From the NCBI GenBank assembly GCA_036898135.1, contig CM072523.1, forward strand, positions 46,396,329 to 46,460,328: a stretch of 64,000 nucleotides of DNA, given 5' to 3'. Positions 1 through 11,552 of the stretch are shown here, one piece after another. Made by a program: the position numbers and the translations under genes. The notes beneath the pieces were generated by a model. It had not been told where the DNA came from, ran no database searches, and saw only the letters and a list, made by a program, of their open reading frames with translations. The stretch's first letter is position 1, and every line of letters starts with the position of its first letter. This DNA is from Oncomelania hupensis. Taxonomy: Eukaryota; Mollusca; Gastropoda; Littorinimorpha; Pomatiopsidae.

Positions 1-320
1 ACTAAGTATAAGTTTCCTACTCATGAGAGTATATACCGAGGTCTAGTCTGTGTTGCATACATTCCATCATAACGGACTTTAAAGATCCTGACGCTCATGT
101 CTTAAACGGGTGAGTGCCGGTGACAAGAACACACCCTGCATGCACTTAGGTCCTTCTCCCTCATCCCTTGCTGCCCAGGATTGTGCTCAGTTGTCTGGAG
201 CGTTATTACGGTGCGCCCAAAGGCTGCAAGTTGGCGCCTCGGTCGGCTTGGGTTAGATCCTGCATCGGCCAGCGCCTTGAGCAGCTCTTGAGCTGGAAAA
301 GCGCTATATAAGAACGATTA

Positions 321-324
<4 letters not shown>
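1..324 (+). mobile_element. SINE family A, copy 1 (5' part outside window)
   Basis: The body of a tRNA-derived SINE, cut by the window edge. It runs from the CTACTCATGAGAGTATA block to the end motif AAGCGCTATATAAGAACGA. The same body recurs at 16336, 19687, 35715, 42862 and 58590, always on this strand. The copy at 35715 keeps a tRNA-like head with A and B boxes, which shows the origin. The 3' tail runs directly into a (TAA)n tract, so the microsatellite appears to have grown from the SINE tail. Confidence 0.8.

Positions 325-409
<85 letters not shown>
325..409. repeat. (TAA)n microsatellite at SINE tail
   Basis: About 28 uninterrupted TAA units directly abut the 3' end of the family A SINE. 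Confidence 0.95.
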
Positions 410-410
<1 letters not shown>

Positions 411-444
411 TTTCCAATCTGTCCTTTAACAAATAAACATAATT

Positions 445-450
<6 letters not shown>

Positions 451-531
<81 letters not shown>
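451..531. repeat. (AG)n microsatellite
   Basis: About 40 AG units. The Ser-Leu repeat reading frame on the minus strand here is an artefact of this tract. Confidence 0.95.
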
Positions 532-536
<5 letters not shown>

Positions 537-848
537 AGAGATAGAAATGTTACACCACGGAGTAAAGCCAGAGAGAGTTAAATTAATTAATTTTGCTCTG
601 ATTATAACAATACTATCGTCATTAATATAGCGCACAAACCAGATTCTCTATAATACAGTGCTCAAGATTGAACAAGGCGTCAAATTGCAGAACCAAGCAG
701 CACTGTCAGACGCCACGGACAATTGGGGCGAAGCGACATGTTTGTAGTATTGACAAATGCACTTTGCCACGCTTTGTCGTCAAAACTAGTGAGCAGGGGG
801 AAGTCACACAAGATAGCATTAGATTACCCTCAAGCAAGCTCCTCACTG

Positions 849-978
849 TCCTATCCTGTCCCGTAACCCGGAGGTCGTAGGGGCACCACAGATGATCGTT
901 TAACCAGCATACTCCATCTTTCTCTGTCCTCAGCAGCCCTGATGGCTTCGCTCAGTGTCAAACCAGTCCATTCTCGCT
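849..978 (-). mobile_element. RTE-like LINE, 3' end fragment
   Basis: On the minus strand this is the last about 40 codons of the endonuclease-reverse transcriptase family also seen at 5027-6485 and 54225-54770 (the REWTGLTLSEAI-type block through SSVVPLRP), ending in a GGATA-type tail. The copy is strongly 5'-truncated, as is usual for LINE insertions. Confidence 0.75.
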
Positions 979-1067
979 AGGCGATATAATAGCGCCATTA
1001 TCCGCTAGAATCGAATCGGGGAAAAAAATAGCTTTTTCTCACGCTTGGGGCAATTATGCATTTTGTG

Positions 1068-1069
<2 letters not shown>

Positions 1070-1128
<59 letters not shown>
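1070..1128. repeat. (GA)n microsatellite
   Basis: About 29 GA units. Confidence 0.95.
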
Positions 1129-1131
<3 letters not shown>

Positions 1132-1493
1132 ACCTCCCTTCCCTTCTTCTCGGCACCCTTTTCTTTTTCTCACTCCCCAAACCCCTTTAGGAATCTCTCA
1201 ACCCTTCCTGCTCTGTCTGTTGTAGGTTTATGTATGCCTTCCCGCTAGCCGAGTGTCAGAGATCTATCAAGGATAGGCGCACTGCCGATTGCTTCTATAA
1301 GCTTAGTGCGCGACCCGATAGCGGCGAAAGATCTATTGTTATTATATTTTGCGCACTCAAAGAGCTGCTCAAGGCGCCCTCAAAGTACAGGGTCTAATTA
1401 TGTAGAAGCACAAGGGCTTCACCCAATCAAAATGGATTCTCGATAGCATAGCGGTAGCAATAGTATATACAATACAAATGGCCGCGTATCATC

Positions 1494-1578
1494 TACCGCT
1501 GCGCGATCGACGATCCGTGGTGTACCGCTGCGCTATCGACGATCCTTGGTGTACCGCTGCGCTATCGACGATCCGACC
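1494..1578. repeat. 29-bp tandem repeat, three units
   Basis: Three consecutive units start at 1494, 1523 and 1552, each beginning TACCGCTGCGC and containing ATCGACGATCC. A partial inverted version of the unit start lies just upstream at about 1440-1458. Confidence 0.85.
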
Positions 1579-1934
1579 AAGTTACCTGCCCCTGTTGTAG
1601 ACGTCACCACTTTCCTGCACAGTGTGCATGAGTGACGTTAATAAATTGTAGGTTATATTATTATTAGTTTACTGGGGAACTTGGTAAACAATACTAGACT
1701 ATATTATAACATGAATACTAATTACTCGCACAGCGCATACGCCTTTGCACAGTCGTCGGGCTCACTGCACGTGTACAATTTATAAGATGTGATTCCCTCC
1801 AAACTCCATTAAGGCTATGGGTAATAGACAAAATGAGTGCGAGAAGCAAATGCGCTTTTAACATGCAAGACGTCTGGTCTACGTAGGGCTTGCTAGTCTT
1901 TGAAGTGAGCCCGAGGTCAAAATCAAAGTCATGC

Positions 1935-2220
1935 AATACACAAACACACAGACGCACACACACATGCACGCACACACCCACACAAACACACCTATACTCA
2001 CTCACATACACACACATACATATATACATACAATAATAATACATACATACTTACTTCGCGCCATTATTGTTCTGTGATTGGCTAAGCATTTGATAATCAT
2101 GACTGTGATCATGCTATATTTATTGTGCATATAGTGTTGCGGGAGTTGTAGGCCTGTGGTTGGAGTTTGCGCGTGATGGTGTGTGTGTGTGTGTGCGAGC
2201 GTGTGTGTGTGTGTGTGCGG
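1935..2220. repeat. CA-rich and TG-rich low-complexity tracts
   Basis: Interrupted (CA)n at 1935-2015 and (TG)n at 2178-2219. The histidine/threonine and valine/cysteine reading frames here follow from the repeats. No gene is supported. Confidence 0.8.
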
Positions 2221-2229
2221 TAGTGTACA

Positions 2230-2995
2230 GCAAGAAAGTGTGTGTGAAGTGTTGGTGTGCCTGTGAATGCATGTTGTTGTTTGATTATATTCATGCGTGG
2301 CACTATGTATTTTATTTTTGTGTACATAGTCGTTCTTGTAAACATTTTCTACAGTTGAAATTTCTTACATTTCCTATGTTTGTACATTCCAAAGACGAAT
2401 TTCTATGTACATTTGATAGACGACTACATTCTCAGTCTGTCTAACAAATGACACTATTCGCTTACAATTGTATTTATTGTCCCACATCATCAGGCATAAC
2501 CTCACACTATGGGGAAGGAATTCTATAGGAACAGATGTAGGAAGCAATCATCTGTCGGTTTACCAGTGGAGGGAACTGAACCTAGCAGGAAGAGATTACT
2601 TTAGTTTTGGCATCATCATTGGCCGTGCTATAATCTCACGTTAGGATCATTGTTCAGAAGCAAAGCTCTTGTCTCCAAGGCAACGCCACTCGCAAATTGA
2701 CAGGAGAACACTCGCGACCGCATTCCGAGTATAAGAGATAGCATATACGTCTCGCTCGACTGTATCAAATATGGGAAGACTTGGGCTGCAAACATTCTGG
2801 AGGATTGGAAACCAGGCAATGCAAGATGCTGATTCCCTGACACCGGCGTGTGTCAAGGCTTATCTTATTAATTAAGAAGACCCTACAAGGGATCTTCCGT
2901 GTTATTTCCTTCTTGTTGTTGTTAAATAATAGCTCTTTCTCTGGTGGCTTATCATTGTATCACTAGTATTTGGTTGTAGGCCTTTCTGCCTCCAT
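2230..2995. other. no recognisable feature
   Basis: Unique-looking AT-rich sequence. Short open frames show no recognisable motif, and no splice or promoter structure could be supported. Confidence 0.5.
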
Positions 2996-3010
2996 GTATG
3001 TCTTTATTGA

Positions 3011-3014
3011 CACG

Positions 3015-3053
<39 letters not shown>

Positions 3054-3159
3054 ACACACACCCACACATACACACACACACACAAACACATGCATACATG
3101 TAACTATACGTACACACGCTGAAAAAAACACATTAGAAAATCTGGGATTATATTGCTAT

Positions 3160-3231
<72 letters not shown>

Positions 3232-3330
3232 GACGACGACGACGACGATGACCACGATGATAATGATGATCGATGCTGCTGCTGCTGATGCTGGTGATGA
3301 TGATGTAATGATTGTTGCTGGGTTGGGTAT
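3011..3330. repeat. compound microsatellite (CA)n, (CTA)n, (CGA)n, (GAT)n
   Basis: (CA)n at 3018-3095, (CTA)n at about 3160-3231, then short CGA, GAT and GCT runs to about 3310. Poly-Tyr, poly-Asp and poly-Ser frames over it are artefacts. Confidence 0.9.
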
Positions 3331-4034
3331 GAACAAATCCCCCTCGTGGGTGTGGGTGCGTGGAGTGGCAGGTGAGGTGAGGAAGGTAGAAGAAAAGAAA
3401 AGGGCAAAGGAAGATGAACGAACAAAACAACAGACGACAAGCTGATGTTGACGGTTTATGCGCAGGCCCCTTACTGAAACCTCCCATTAAAACCTCTGAA
3501 ACGATTACATGAAAACAATCGCCTAAGCTAAACCAAATGAAACAATCTAATATTTACAACGAATTACGTGCTAGTGCTACTATTGCATGTGCAAACAAAG
3601 TGTATGCATTTCAGGTTTTTATCATAAATGTTAAGAAAACTACTAATAAATACATGCTTAACAAAATATAACCGTCTTTCAGTCAAACTTACACTGTTAA
3701 GATGATCAGTGAATAAAGTAAAAACTGAAGAGAATAATAACATTGTAAATGATCTAGAAATAGACAAGATGAACGCTTACTTACAAATTATTCATATAAA
3801 GTATTATAAGTATATATAAGTACTATAAAATCTAATAATAAACTTAAAAAAACTAGATCAGCATATCCAGTTTAAACATTTCGGTCAAAGCCATAACAAC
3901 GTAGCAGCAAATGAAATGTTTCACTGTGTTACACTCAGTTCGATGATGGTGTTTTTCTTTATCAGTATCTGATTCAGCCCCGATGCTTGAATTCCTGATA
4001 GGGTGTAACTCAGATTCGTTTATCCACGCAGCCC
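3331..4034. other. no recognisable feature
   Basis: AT-rich sequence with no coding signal or repeat that I can identify. Confidence 0.5.
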
Positions 4035-4042
4035 GCTCAAGC

Positions 4043-4195
4043 CAGGGGCGGACGAGGGGGGGGTTTCCGGGGTTTCCGGAAACCCCCCCCCCCCCAGCCC
4101 CCCCAAAAAAAAAGGAAAAGAAAGAAGAAGAAGAAGGAGAGAAAGAGAGAGAGAGAATACAATTATAAAAATAAAAATAAACATAAAATAAATAA

Positions 4196-4286
<91 letters not shown>

Positions 4287-4365
4287 ATTTTATTTTATTT
4301 TATTTATTTTTTTTGTTATACGAATTTTGGAAACCCCCCCAAAAAAACTAACTGATCCGCCCCTG
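4043..4365. mobile_element. short non-autonomous TIR element (MITE-like)
   Basis: The left end reads CAGGGGCGGA and the right end TCCGCCCCTG, a perfect 10-bp terminal inverted repeat. Subterminal G-rich and C-rich runs followed by TTTCC and preceded by GGAAA extend the symmetry. The element is flanked by CAAGC on both sides (4038-4042 and 4366-4370), a possible 5-bp target duplication. The interior is polypurine sequence and a long (TA)n tract (4200-4282) with no coding capacity. CAGGGGCGGA-type ends recall cut-and-paste DNA transposons such as hAT, but an 8-bp hAT duplication is not seen, so the superfamily is left open. Confidence 0.7.
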
Positions 4366-5026
4366 CAAGCAGCATACAAGTCACAAAGTCGACGTATGAA
4401 GTTTTCCACTTTTATTCAGCACACATCAACAACTGCATACAATTCTCAATTCAACTCAACAAGTTTCAAATTTACTTTCCAGCTTCACTATCAACAACAA
4501 CCTCTCAACAACAGTGCGGCACATAATTTTATAATCTCTCTCTCTTTTCCCGAAAAATTTCGAACCCAGTAGACTAAAATGACGCACTACAGCCAATCAA
4601 TTAAAAGATCGTCATCACTGACTTACGTCATACATATTTCTTCTCCTTCCGCCATACTTCGATATTTATCCCGAAACTTCGATCGATAGTAAACAAGCGG
4701 GTCCAGAAAATTCTACAACGATATCGACCAACAAAAATTATCAACGTTATACAAAGCCTCTCCTAACAACAATGCAAACTCAAATCAAAGGTAAATAAAC
4801 TCCATCATTGAATACTTTGCAAAACGAAACGATTAGATCTATCGTGCGCGTCTCCGACATACTACCATTGGCGTTTCAACGTAACACACTGACATATTGG
4901 TTCAACATTCAGAACTTAAAATAATAACAATGCAAAGAAAACAATATATTTACAAATAAATTAATACAATAGCTACTAAATCGTATCGATAATGTACACA
5001 ATCACATTCCTTAACTCACCAGTATC
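4366..5026. other. no recognisable feature
   Basis: AT-rich sequence. No convincing coding, RNA or repeat signal. Confidence 0.5.
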
Positions 5027-6485
5027 CTATCCTATCCCATAACTCGATAGTCATCGGAGCAACACAGATGATCGTTTAACCCGGGCACACCATCTTTCTC
5101 TGTCCTCAGCAATCCTCATGTCTTCGCACAGTGTCAAGCAAGTCCATTCTCGAATGTTGTCCTCCTACCTCCTTTTTGTCTCCCTCTTCTTCTGCCTCCT
5201 TGCACCGTGCCTTGCAGGATAATCTTTGCAAGGCCTGATGCTCTGGTGACGTACCGGAGTTTCCGTTTCTTCACCACTGTAAGCATTTCACCGTGTTGTC
5301 CAATGGCTTGTGTGATGGTCTGTCGGACTTCGTTTTGGTGATGTGCTGGATATAGAAAATGCCCAGAAGTCTTCTGTAGCACCGCATCTCCAAGCTTTGT
5401 ATTCTTCGTTGTAGGTCTGCTGTGAGGGTACATGTTTCGCAAGCATATAGAAGGATGGAGATGAAAAGGGAGCGCAGCCGTCTTATCTTGGAATGTAGAC
5501 TGATGTTCTTGTCTTTCCAAATGGACTTCAACCTTGTAAGGGCAGCAGTTGTTCGTGCAATTCTGGACCATGGAGAGGACTTCCTGTCGGGACCCATTGT
5601 CTGATACAATGGCGCCTAAATATTTGAAGCCAAACATCGTGTTAAGATATTGGCCTTGGACTTTGATGTCCATGTTGATACCATTGGTGTTGTTGGTAGT
5701 CTTCTCTGCACTTATTTCCATTCCAAAGGCTCTGGAGGTGGTGTCAAGCCTCCGTACCAGCTGATCAAGTTCTTGCTCTTCTCCAGGCAATCCATCAATG
5801 TCATCCGCAAAACGGAGGTTGCTGACTGTGCCTTCATGATCTGCAAGGGATTCTGACATGATGCGCTCCAGGAAGACGTTGTAGAGTGTTGGAGAGAGCA
5901 GGCATCCTTGAGGCACGCCGATTGTTGCTCTGAACCAGTTCCTGATGGAGCTGTTGTGAAGGACTGCACTGGTAGCCTTGTCATACAGGCTTTTGATTAC
6001 TTCAATAATGTTAGGGCTGATGGTTGCCCACAGAGCTGCATGCCAGACTCGGTCAAACGCTTTCTTGAAGTCTATAAACACATGATATAGATGTTATTTG
6101 TGCTGTAGGTTTTTCTCGCAGATTATTCTGAGGTTGAAAATCTGCGCAGTGGTACTTCGCCCTGCCCTGAGTCCTGCTTGTTTATCCCCTATGATTTGTT
6201 CAGATTGGGGTTTCAATCTGTTAAGTACTATTTTTAGGAGGACTTTGCTGGAATAGCCGATGAGACTGATGGTGCGGTAATTTTCTCATTCCTGAAGGTT
6301 ACCCTTTTTGGGAAGAGTGATAGCGACAGAGTCCATGGTGTAGGACACTCCATACTCTGCCAGATCTTGTTACAGATAATGGTGAGAGCGTCAATCTCCT
6401 CCTGATTGAAGCAATTCTGCAGGTATGATGTCCATTCCCGCTGACTTCCCCTTCTTCATAGATTACACTGCAGCTACCTGAACTT
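5027..6485 (-). pseudogene. RTE-like LINE endonuclease-reverse transcriptase, degraded
   Basis: Read on the minus strand this is a 5'-truncated non-LTR retrotransposon. From about 6470 downward come a GKSAGMDIIPAE-like block, a LPKKGN block with the NYRTISL motif, then FIDFKKAFDRVW (reverse transcriptase motif A region), GVPQGCLLSPTLYN (motif B) and RFADDIDG (the catalytic F/YADD motif C). The C-terminal part follows, with the ACETCTLTADLQRRIQ and CYRRLLGI blocks. That part lies in a different frame (5271-5609) from the core (5600-6081), and a stop interrupts the frame near 6082, so the copy is dead. The GGATA tail at 5027-5040 marks the 3' end. Clade assignment to RTE is from motif wording and is less certain than the LINE call itself. 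Confidence 0.85.
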
Positions 6486-7079
6486 CTTCTCGGAGAATTA
6501 GGAATTGGGAGGATTTCTTCTTCTTCCCTGTTTTCGGGACATGCTAAAACTGATGTGTCTCCGTATGGTGTGTCATCATCATTTGAAATTGGTAATTTGG
6601 AGGTTTTTTTTATCATTACTTTTGTTGTTAATTTATAAAATTTAGGAGGCCTATGTCCAATTTTTTTTTCAGCCCGGTTTCCTTTTGAAACATGCCACGT
6701 GGAAAACAATCAAATTTAAAAATAACCACCATTCTGTGCCTTTACATTCTGAAAGCAGCACTTGGAAAGATTGGTTTTGTTCAAATCTACAGGAATGCAT
6801 AATTAACATTTAGCACCCAGGGTTCTTGATGTAAATAGACTTACATGACTACATGTGATACAGTTACAAGATTTCCTGACTTGTACATGCTGTCTGCATT
6901 ATCCCAATTTCCTCCATAATTTTACATTGCAAATATATTATGGGGACGCAGGCTGGCACAATGGTTAGTCCTTTGCTCATTAAACTTTTTTTTTGTTTGT
7001 TTTACAACAATCGTCTGTTCCGCATGGTCTCAGCCAACCCACATTATACAAACTGTGTGTGTGCATGTGCGTGTATATA
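6486..7079. other. no recognisable feature; left flank of the large element
   Basis: AT-rich sequence with a short TG run at about 7055. No coding signal. Confidence 0.5.
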
Positions 7080-7112
7080 CAGTAAGTCCTCGGGTTACGC
7101 CGGTCTCGACTT

Positions 7113-7132
7113 ATAGCTTAGCTTGTATGTTG
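7113..7132 (+). repeat. left inverted repeat of candidate transposon
   Basis: ATAGCTTAGCTTGTATGTTG, whose exact reverse complement lies at 16031-16050. The stretch outward to 7080 (CCTCGGGTTACGCCGG) only weakly matches the right side. Confidence 0.8.
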
Positions 7133-7439
7133 CATTGCTAAGCATAGATCGTGCATCATCATGCTACAAACATGACATGAGTTAAAATGTGTTTACATAT
7201 GATATTATTTTAAAATTAGATACATAGCCAAAACAAATCTTTCGTTTTTTTAACGTATGATATGATAAAGCGTAGGGACTATTTGCAGAAAAACGCGTAG
7301 GAATCTTTCTCCACCTCAAATATTGCAACACGTTTTCTAAAGCAGTAAGCATAGAAAAAAATATTTTTTTAATACCAAAAATAACTAAGACATTTGCCTT
7401 AATTAATTATTTTATGAGATATCTAATACACATACTTTT

Positions 7440-7561
7440 AGATTTAAAATAAAGCCTTTGGTGCGAGTGTACTGTGCTGCACAAACTGAATCGCAAGATG
7501 GCCGAAGGCAAAGTGAAAGTGTGATAGTAAACTCCGAAACGGCACATATTCGTTGATTTGG
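7440..7561 (+). other. probable 5' non-coding exon 1
   Basis: Ends in a strong donor (TTTGG, then GTAAGT at 7562). The matching acceptor is TTTCTTTCAG at 8512-8521, just upstream of the first coding ATG. The exon holds a short upstream ATG frame (MAEGKVKV, stop) and no long coding frame, so it is most likely 5' UTR. The start of the exon is a guess, as no clear promoter was found. Confidence 0.5.
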
Positions 7562-8284
7562 GTAAGTACTAGCCTTTATTTTGCTGCAAAAGTGCTTTAT
7601 GCGACAATGTAATTTTGTTAGTTAATGATAATAATATAATACAGGATGCGTATACGTGCTTTTTTTAAAAAAAAACAAACGCAATGTGGTGATCAGTGAT
7701 TTGGCAATAGCCCGAATACTATAATAGGCCTGTTGAGATATTCCGGCTGATGTCACGGCTCGCCATTTCGGCATTGAACCCATTGTTTTATTGTATCACG
7801 GTGCAGGCGAAGAAAAAGTGCCGTAGATGACAAAAGTATAGGCCTGTACAATACATAGCCTTTTGTAAGGAAATCTGAAAAGAAATAGCCTATTTTTTTA
7901 ATTGCCTGCATCCTGTATTATTTTATAGTTACCAACTTCCGCTTGATCTTTAAAATATACACATTGATTTGACCAAAACGTCTAGGTTATTTTGTGCAAA
8001 ATAATTTTTTGATAGAAGTAGGAATGCACAAATATTTATTAATTTAATTTTTAAATAACTTCATTAATAAAACAATGAAAATAGCTGAGAGTACATGATG
8101 GCTGAGCCCGAGCATAAAATCTCTCCCTTTCTATGTTGGAAGAATGCAAGGACGGGTCAGGGTCAAGAGGTCAGTCTAGTACAGTACACATTTGTTTATG
8201 TTTGATCCTCATGCATATTATGAAGAAACATATGTGCACAAGAAGAAAGACAGGTCCCCCCCTCCCTTACCCCCCACCTCCCTC

Positions 8285-8492
8285 CGAGGAATAAAAACAC
8301 AAACAAACTGGTAGTGATAATGAAGTAAGAATTAGATTGTAGAAAGTAACTTTATATTGGATCAGTATTCAATGATAAATAATAATTTAAAAAAAAAGAA
8401 GAAATAAATAAAAACACCAACAAACTGGTAGTGATAATAAAATAAAGAATCTAAGTACTTTGTATTGAATCAGTATTAAATTTTAGAATAAA
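8285..8492 (+). repeat. tandem duplication inside intron 1
   Basis: Two diverged units of about 115 bp. Each starts ATAAAAACAC, then AACAAACTGGTAGTGATAAT, and ends near ATCAGTATT. They lie within the intron 7562-8521. Confidence 0.7.
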
Positions 8493-8547
8493 TTGAACAT
8501 TTATTTTTCTCTTTCTTTCAGATTGTGCAGCCACTTTTTATCCAGCT

Positions 8548-10278
8548 ATGGATAATCATAATGTAAGCCATGAAAACCAAGGTGATGCTAGTTTTCAACC
8601 CACTAACTGGGATATGTGTGCGCTTTGTCAGCAAAATACCAAAGAGAAATTGCAGTGTCCTGCAAATGCCAAACAAAAAAAACAAGGATCTACATATGTG
8701 ACTTTGGCGGATAATTTGGCAAAGTTTGGTGAATGTGGCGCACTGTCACCTGGCTTTTTAATAGACTGGATGATGGAGATGGTGTTGAGGAAACATTCAT
8801 TAAAAAGAAAGCTTCATTTAATCTATCATGTCATTTAAAATATAATACAACAAAACTGAAGAGAAAACTTGCAACTTGCGAGCCAGTGAGGAAAGTGTAC
8901 CTGTTAAAAAAATTACTCGCAGGGAACGGAGATCATCTGTAGATGGAGTAGTTGATAAGGATCTCAGTTGTTTTTTGTGTGATAACAATGCACCAGCAAA
9001 GGATCTTAGACATGCTTCTACTTTTAAGCTGGATGAAAGGATTAGGAACTGTGCCCTGAGTCTTCAAGACAGTCATCTTTTGGCAAAATTAAGTAGAGGT
9101 GATGTGATTGCCCAAGAACTGAAATACCACCCTGCCTGTCTCACTAGCCTATACAGAAAAGCGCAGCCTAAATTAGACAGCACAGATCAGAGATCTGATC
9201 AAATTCGAAAAGCCTTGGTCTTTGCTGAATTGACAGAGTACATAGAAGAAGTAAAACATTCATCTACAGGTGACAAGTTAAAAGTATTGAAACTCGCTGA
9301 TCTTTCTAAAATATACTTAAGTCGCCTACAGGAATTTGGTTTAGAAACTGGCTGTTTACACAGTAGCAGACTAAAAACACGGCTTTTAGCACATTTTCCA
9401 GACCTTCAAGCCCACAACAGTGGAAGAGATGTCCTGTTGACTTTCACAGACAGTTTCAACACTACCTTACAAGAGGCCTATGCTGAAACCCTCGATGATG
9501 AAGCTGTACATCTTGTAAAGGCAGCAAAGATAGTACGCAGGGACCTATTTAGTTTGCAGGCCAGGTTTAATGCTTCATGCACTGAAGATTGTCAGAAAAC
9601 AAGTGTTCCAGAGAGTCTCTTGGCTCTGATGCAGATGATATTGCAGGGCCCAAGCATTACATCACACAAAGGGAAGAACCAAGCAGCACTGTCGCTTGCT
9701 CAGCTTGCTAGTTTTAATGCTGTGAAGACAGAGGGGAAGAGATCAAGGGCAAACAATTCCACAACAAATAAACATTCCAAAAACAGAGAACCACCTGTCC
9801 CAGTCTATGTTGGTTTAACAATACATGCACAGACAAGAAAAAAGGAACTAGTTGAACGTATGCACAATCTAGGCTTGAGTATTTCATACAACAGAGTGTT
9901 AGAAATTTCCTCAGAATTGGCAGGGAAGGCCTGCAGACAATTCCAACACGACAGGGTTGTGTGTCCTATGAAACTTAGACATGGTCTCTTCACAACAGCT
10001 GCAGTTGACAATATAGACCACAATCCTAGCTCGACCACTTCCAAGGACTCATTTCATGGCACTGCAATATCTCTATTTCAACATCCTAGTGAACATTGCA
10101 AAGGAACTGAGAGAATGTTGTCACCAGAATTAGAAGTTGGAAAAATAAGTAAAACATTAGCGGTTGAGGAGTTACCAGAATTCTTCACAAGTATCCCACC
10201 ATTCATGCTGAAAATGCCAGTGGAACCACCGCAAAATGCAAGTGTGTCAACTGACTTGGGAAGTAGTCAGACTCAGAG
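8548..10278 (+). CDS. coding exon 2: N-terminal zinc-binding modules
   Basis: Begins at the first ATG after the acceptor at 8521. A first C-x2-C pair (CALCQQ, about 8617) is followed after the first frameshift by SFNLSCH (about 8816). A second module has CFLC (about 8970) and, 60 residues later, YHPAC (about 9130), giving a C2HC-like spacing. Paired Cys/His modules of this sort suggest DNA binding. The rest of the exon, to about 10278, is soluble, mixed-charge sequence with no motif I can name. The frame moves from the 8548 frame to that of 8733 and then to that of 8876, each a one-base loss. The exon ends at CAGAG followed by GTAAGT. Confidence 0.75.
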
Positions 10279-11504
10279 GTAAGTTACAAGTTGTTGTTTT
10301 TTCCCCGTTCTTTTTAGTGTGTTTGTGTAGTATACATGTGTATTTTTGTTGAGGTGATCACCTGCTAAATAGTAACAATAAGAATATTATTAATTTAAGA
10401 CTAAGAGTATTATAATTATTATTTGTTATTATTATTAATTATTGTTGTTGTTATTATTATATTTATTTTTATTATTGTGTTTGTTATTATTATGTTTAAA
10501 TATAATTAATAATGTATTATTATTGTGAGCTTTGTTACTGTTTATCAATATATTATATTCCTATTAATCTATATTTTTATTATGTAGCTTTTGTGATAAC
10601 TTACAATGTATTATGTTAAGTTGCTTGAATAATAAGTTAAAGTTAGGCTTGGTTTGAAATATGTGTACACCTGTGTTGAGTTGGGTGTGAAGGCTGCTGA
10701 GATGGATAACTGTTGTCCACGTGTCTCATGTGTAACCTTTGATCAATGTACATAGATTCCTGTGTAATTTTGTAGTGTATACCTTTATGTCCATTTGTAG
10801 TTCTCGTCTGTTACTGTATTACTAGTTCATGACAAAAATGTCAATGTTAGTTAAATATAAATTATGTTTTCTATTTTGATGCATAATTTGTTATAAATGT
10901 ACCACACATGAATTTCCTTTCTAAGGATAACAAAGTGCTTTTATTCTTATTCATATTAGCTCTTAAAGTTATATTGGTAATGGAAGACATGCTAAGAAAA
11001 AGTTAGTGAAATTTACAAGTGTGTGTGTTTGAAATATAGAGAGTGAGGATTGGAGATTAACAAACACATGTTATATTTATGTCACAGCCTCCCTGATTCG
11101 GGACATCTTGTGACAGAGAGTACAGCACATGCAACAATTTTGTTTCCAACTCCTACATCAAACCCTATTGAGTAAGTAACTTTTTTTCTATGAGACACAT
11201 GTATACACAATGCAACCAGGTATTCCGGCTTCCTCCCACCCTTCAAAATAATACAAGATACAGCCAATTACATTGTTAAAATACGAATAGCTATTTTCCT
11301 TTCAGTTTCCTAATAGCAATCTTCCTGCCTTCATGCCACGTGTATGTCTTGTATACTGTTGTCCTTGTGTGTTTGTAACCTATGTTTGTTGCACGTGAGC
11401 ATGTATATTGGTACAGATCGCCACGCTTTGAGTTTGAATTCATTTGAAGCAAAGTGCGCATTAGCTTCCTGTATTATTATTAACTATATAACTCACATAC
11501 ACAA

Positions 11505-11552
<48 letters not shown>

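Noticed and set aside
1494..1578. CRISPR-like array
   Set aside because: Head-to-tail tandem units without spacers in a eukaryotic context.
3104..3487. Long Ser-, Tyr-, Ile-, Met-, His- or Leu-rich frames over microsatellites (also at 43219-43597, 48234-48905, 49609-50103, 57455-58023)
   Set aside because: Homopolymeric residues follow directly from trinucleotide or dinucleotide repeats; no flanking motif or splice support.
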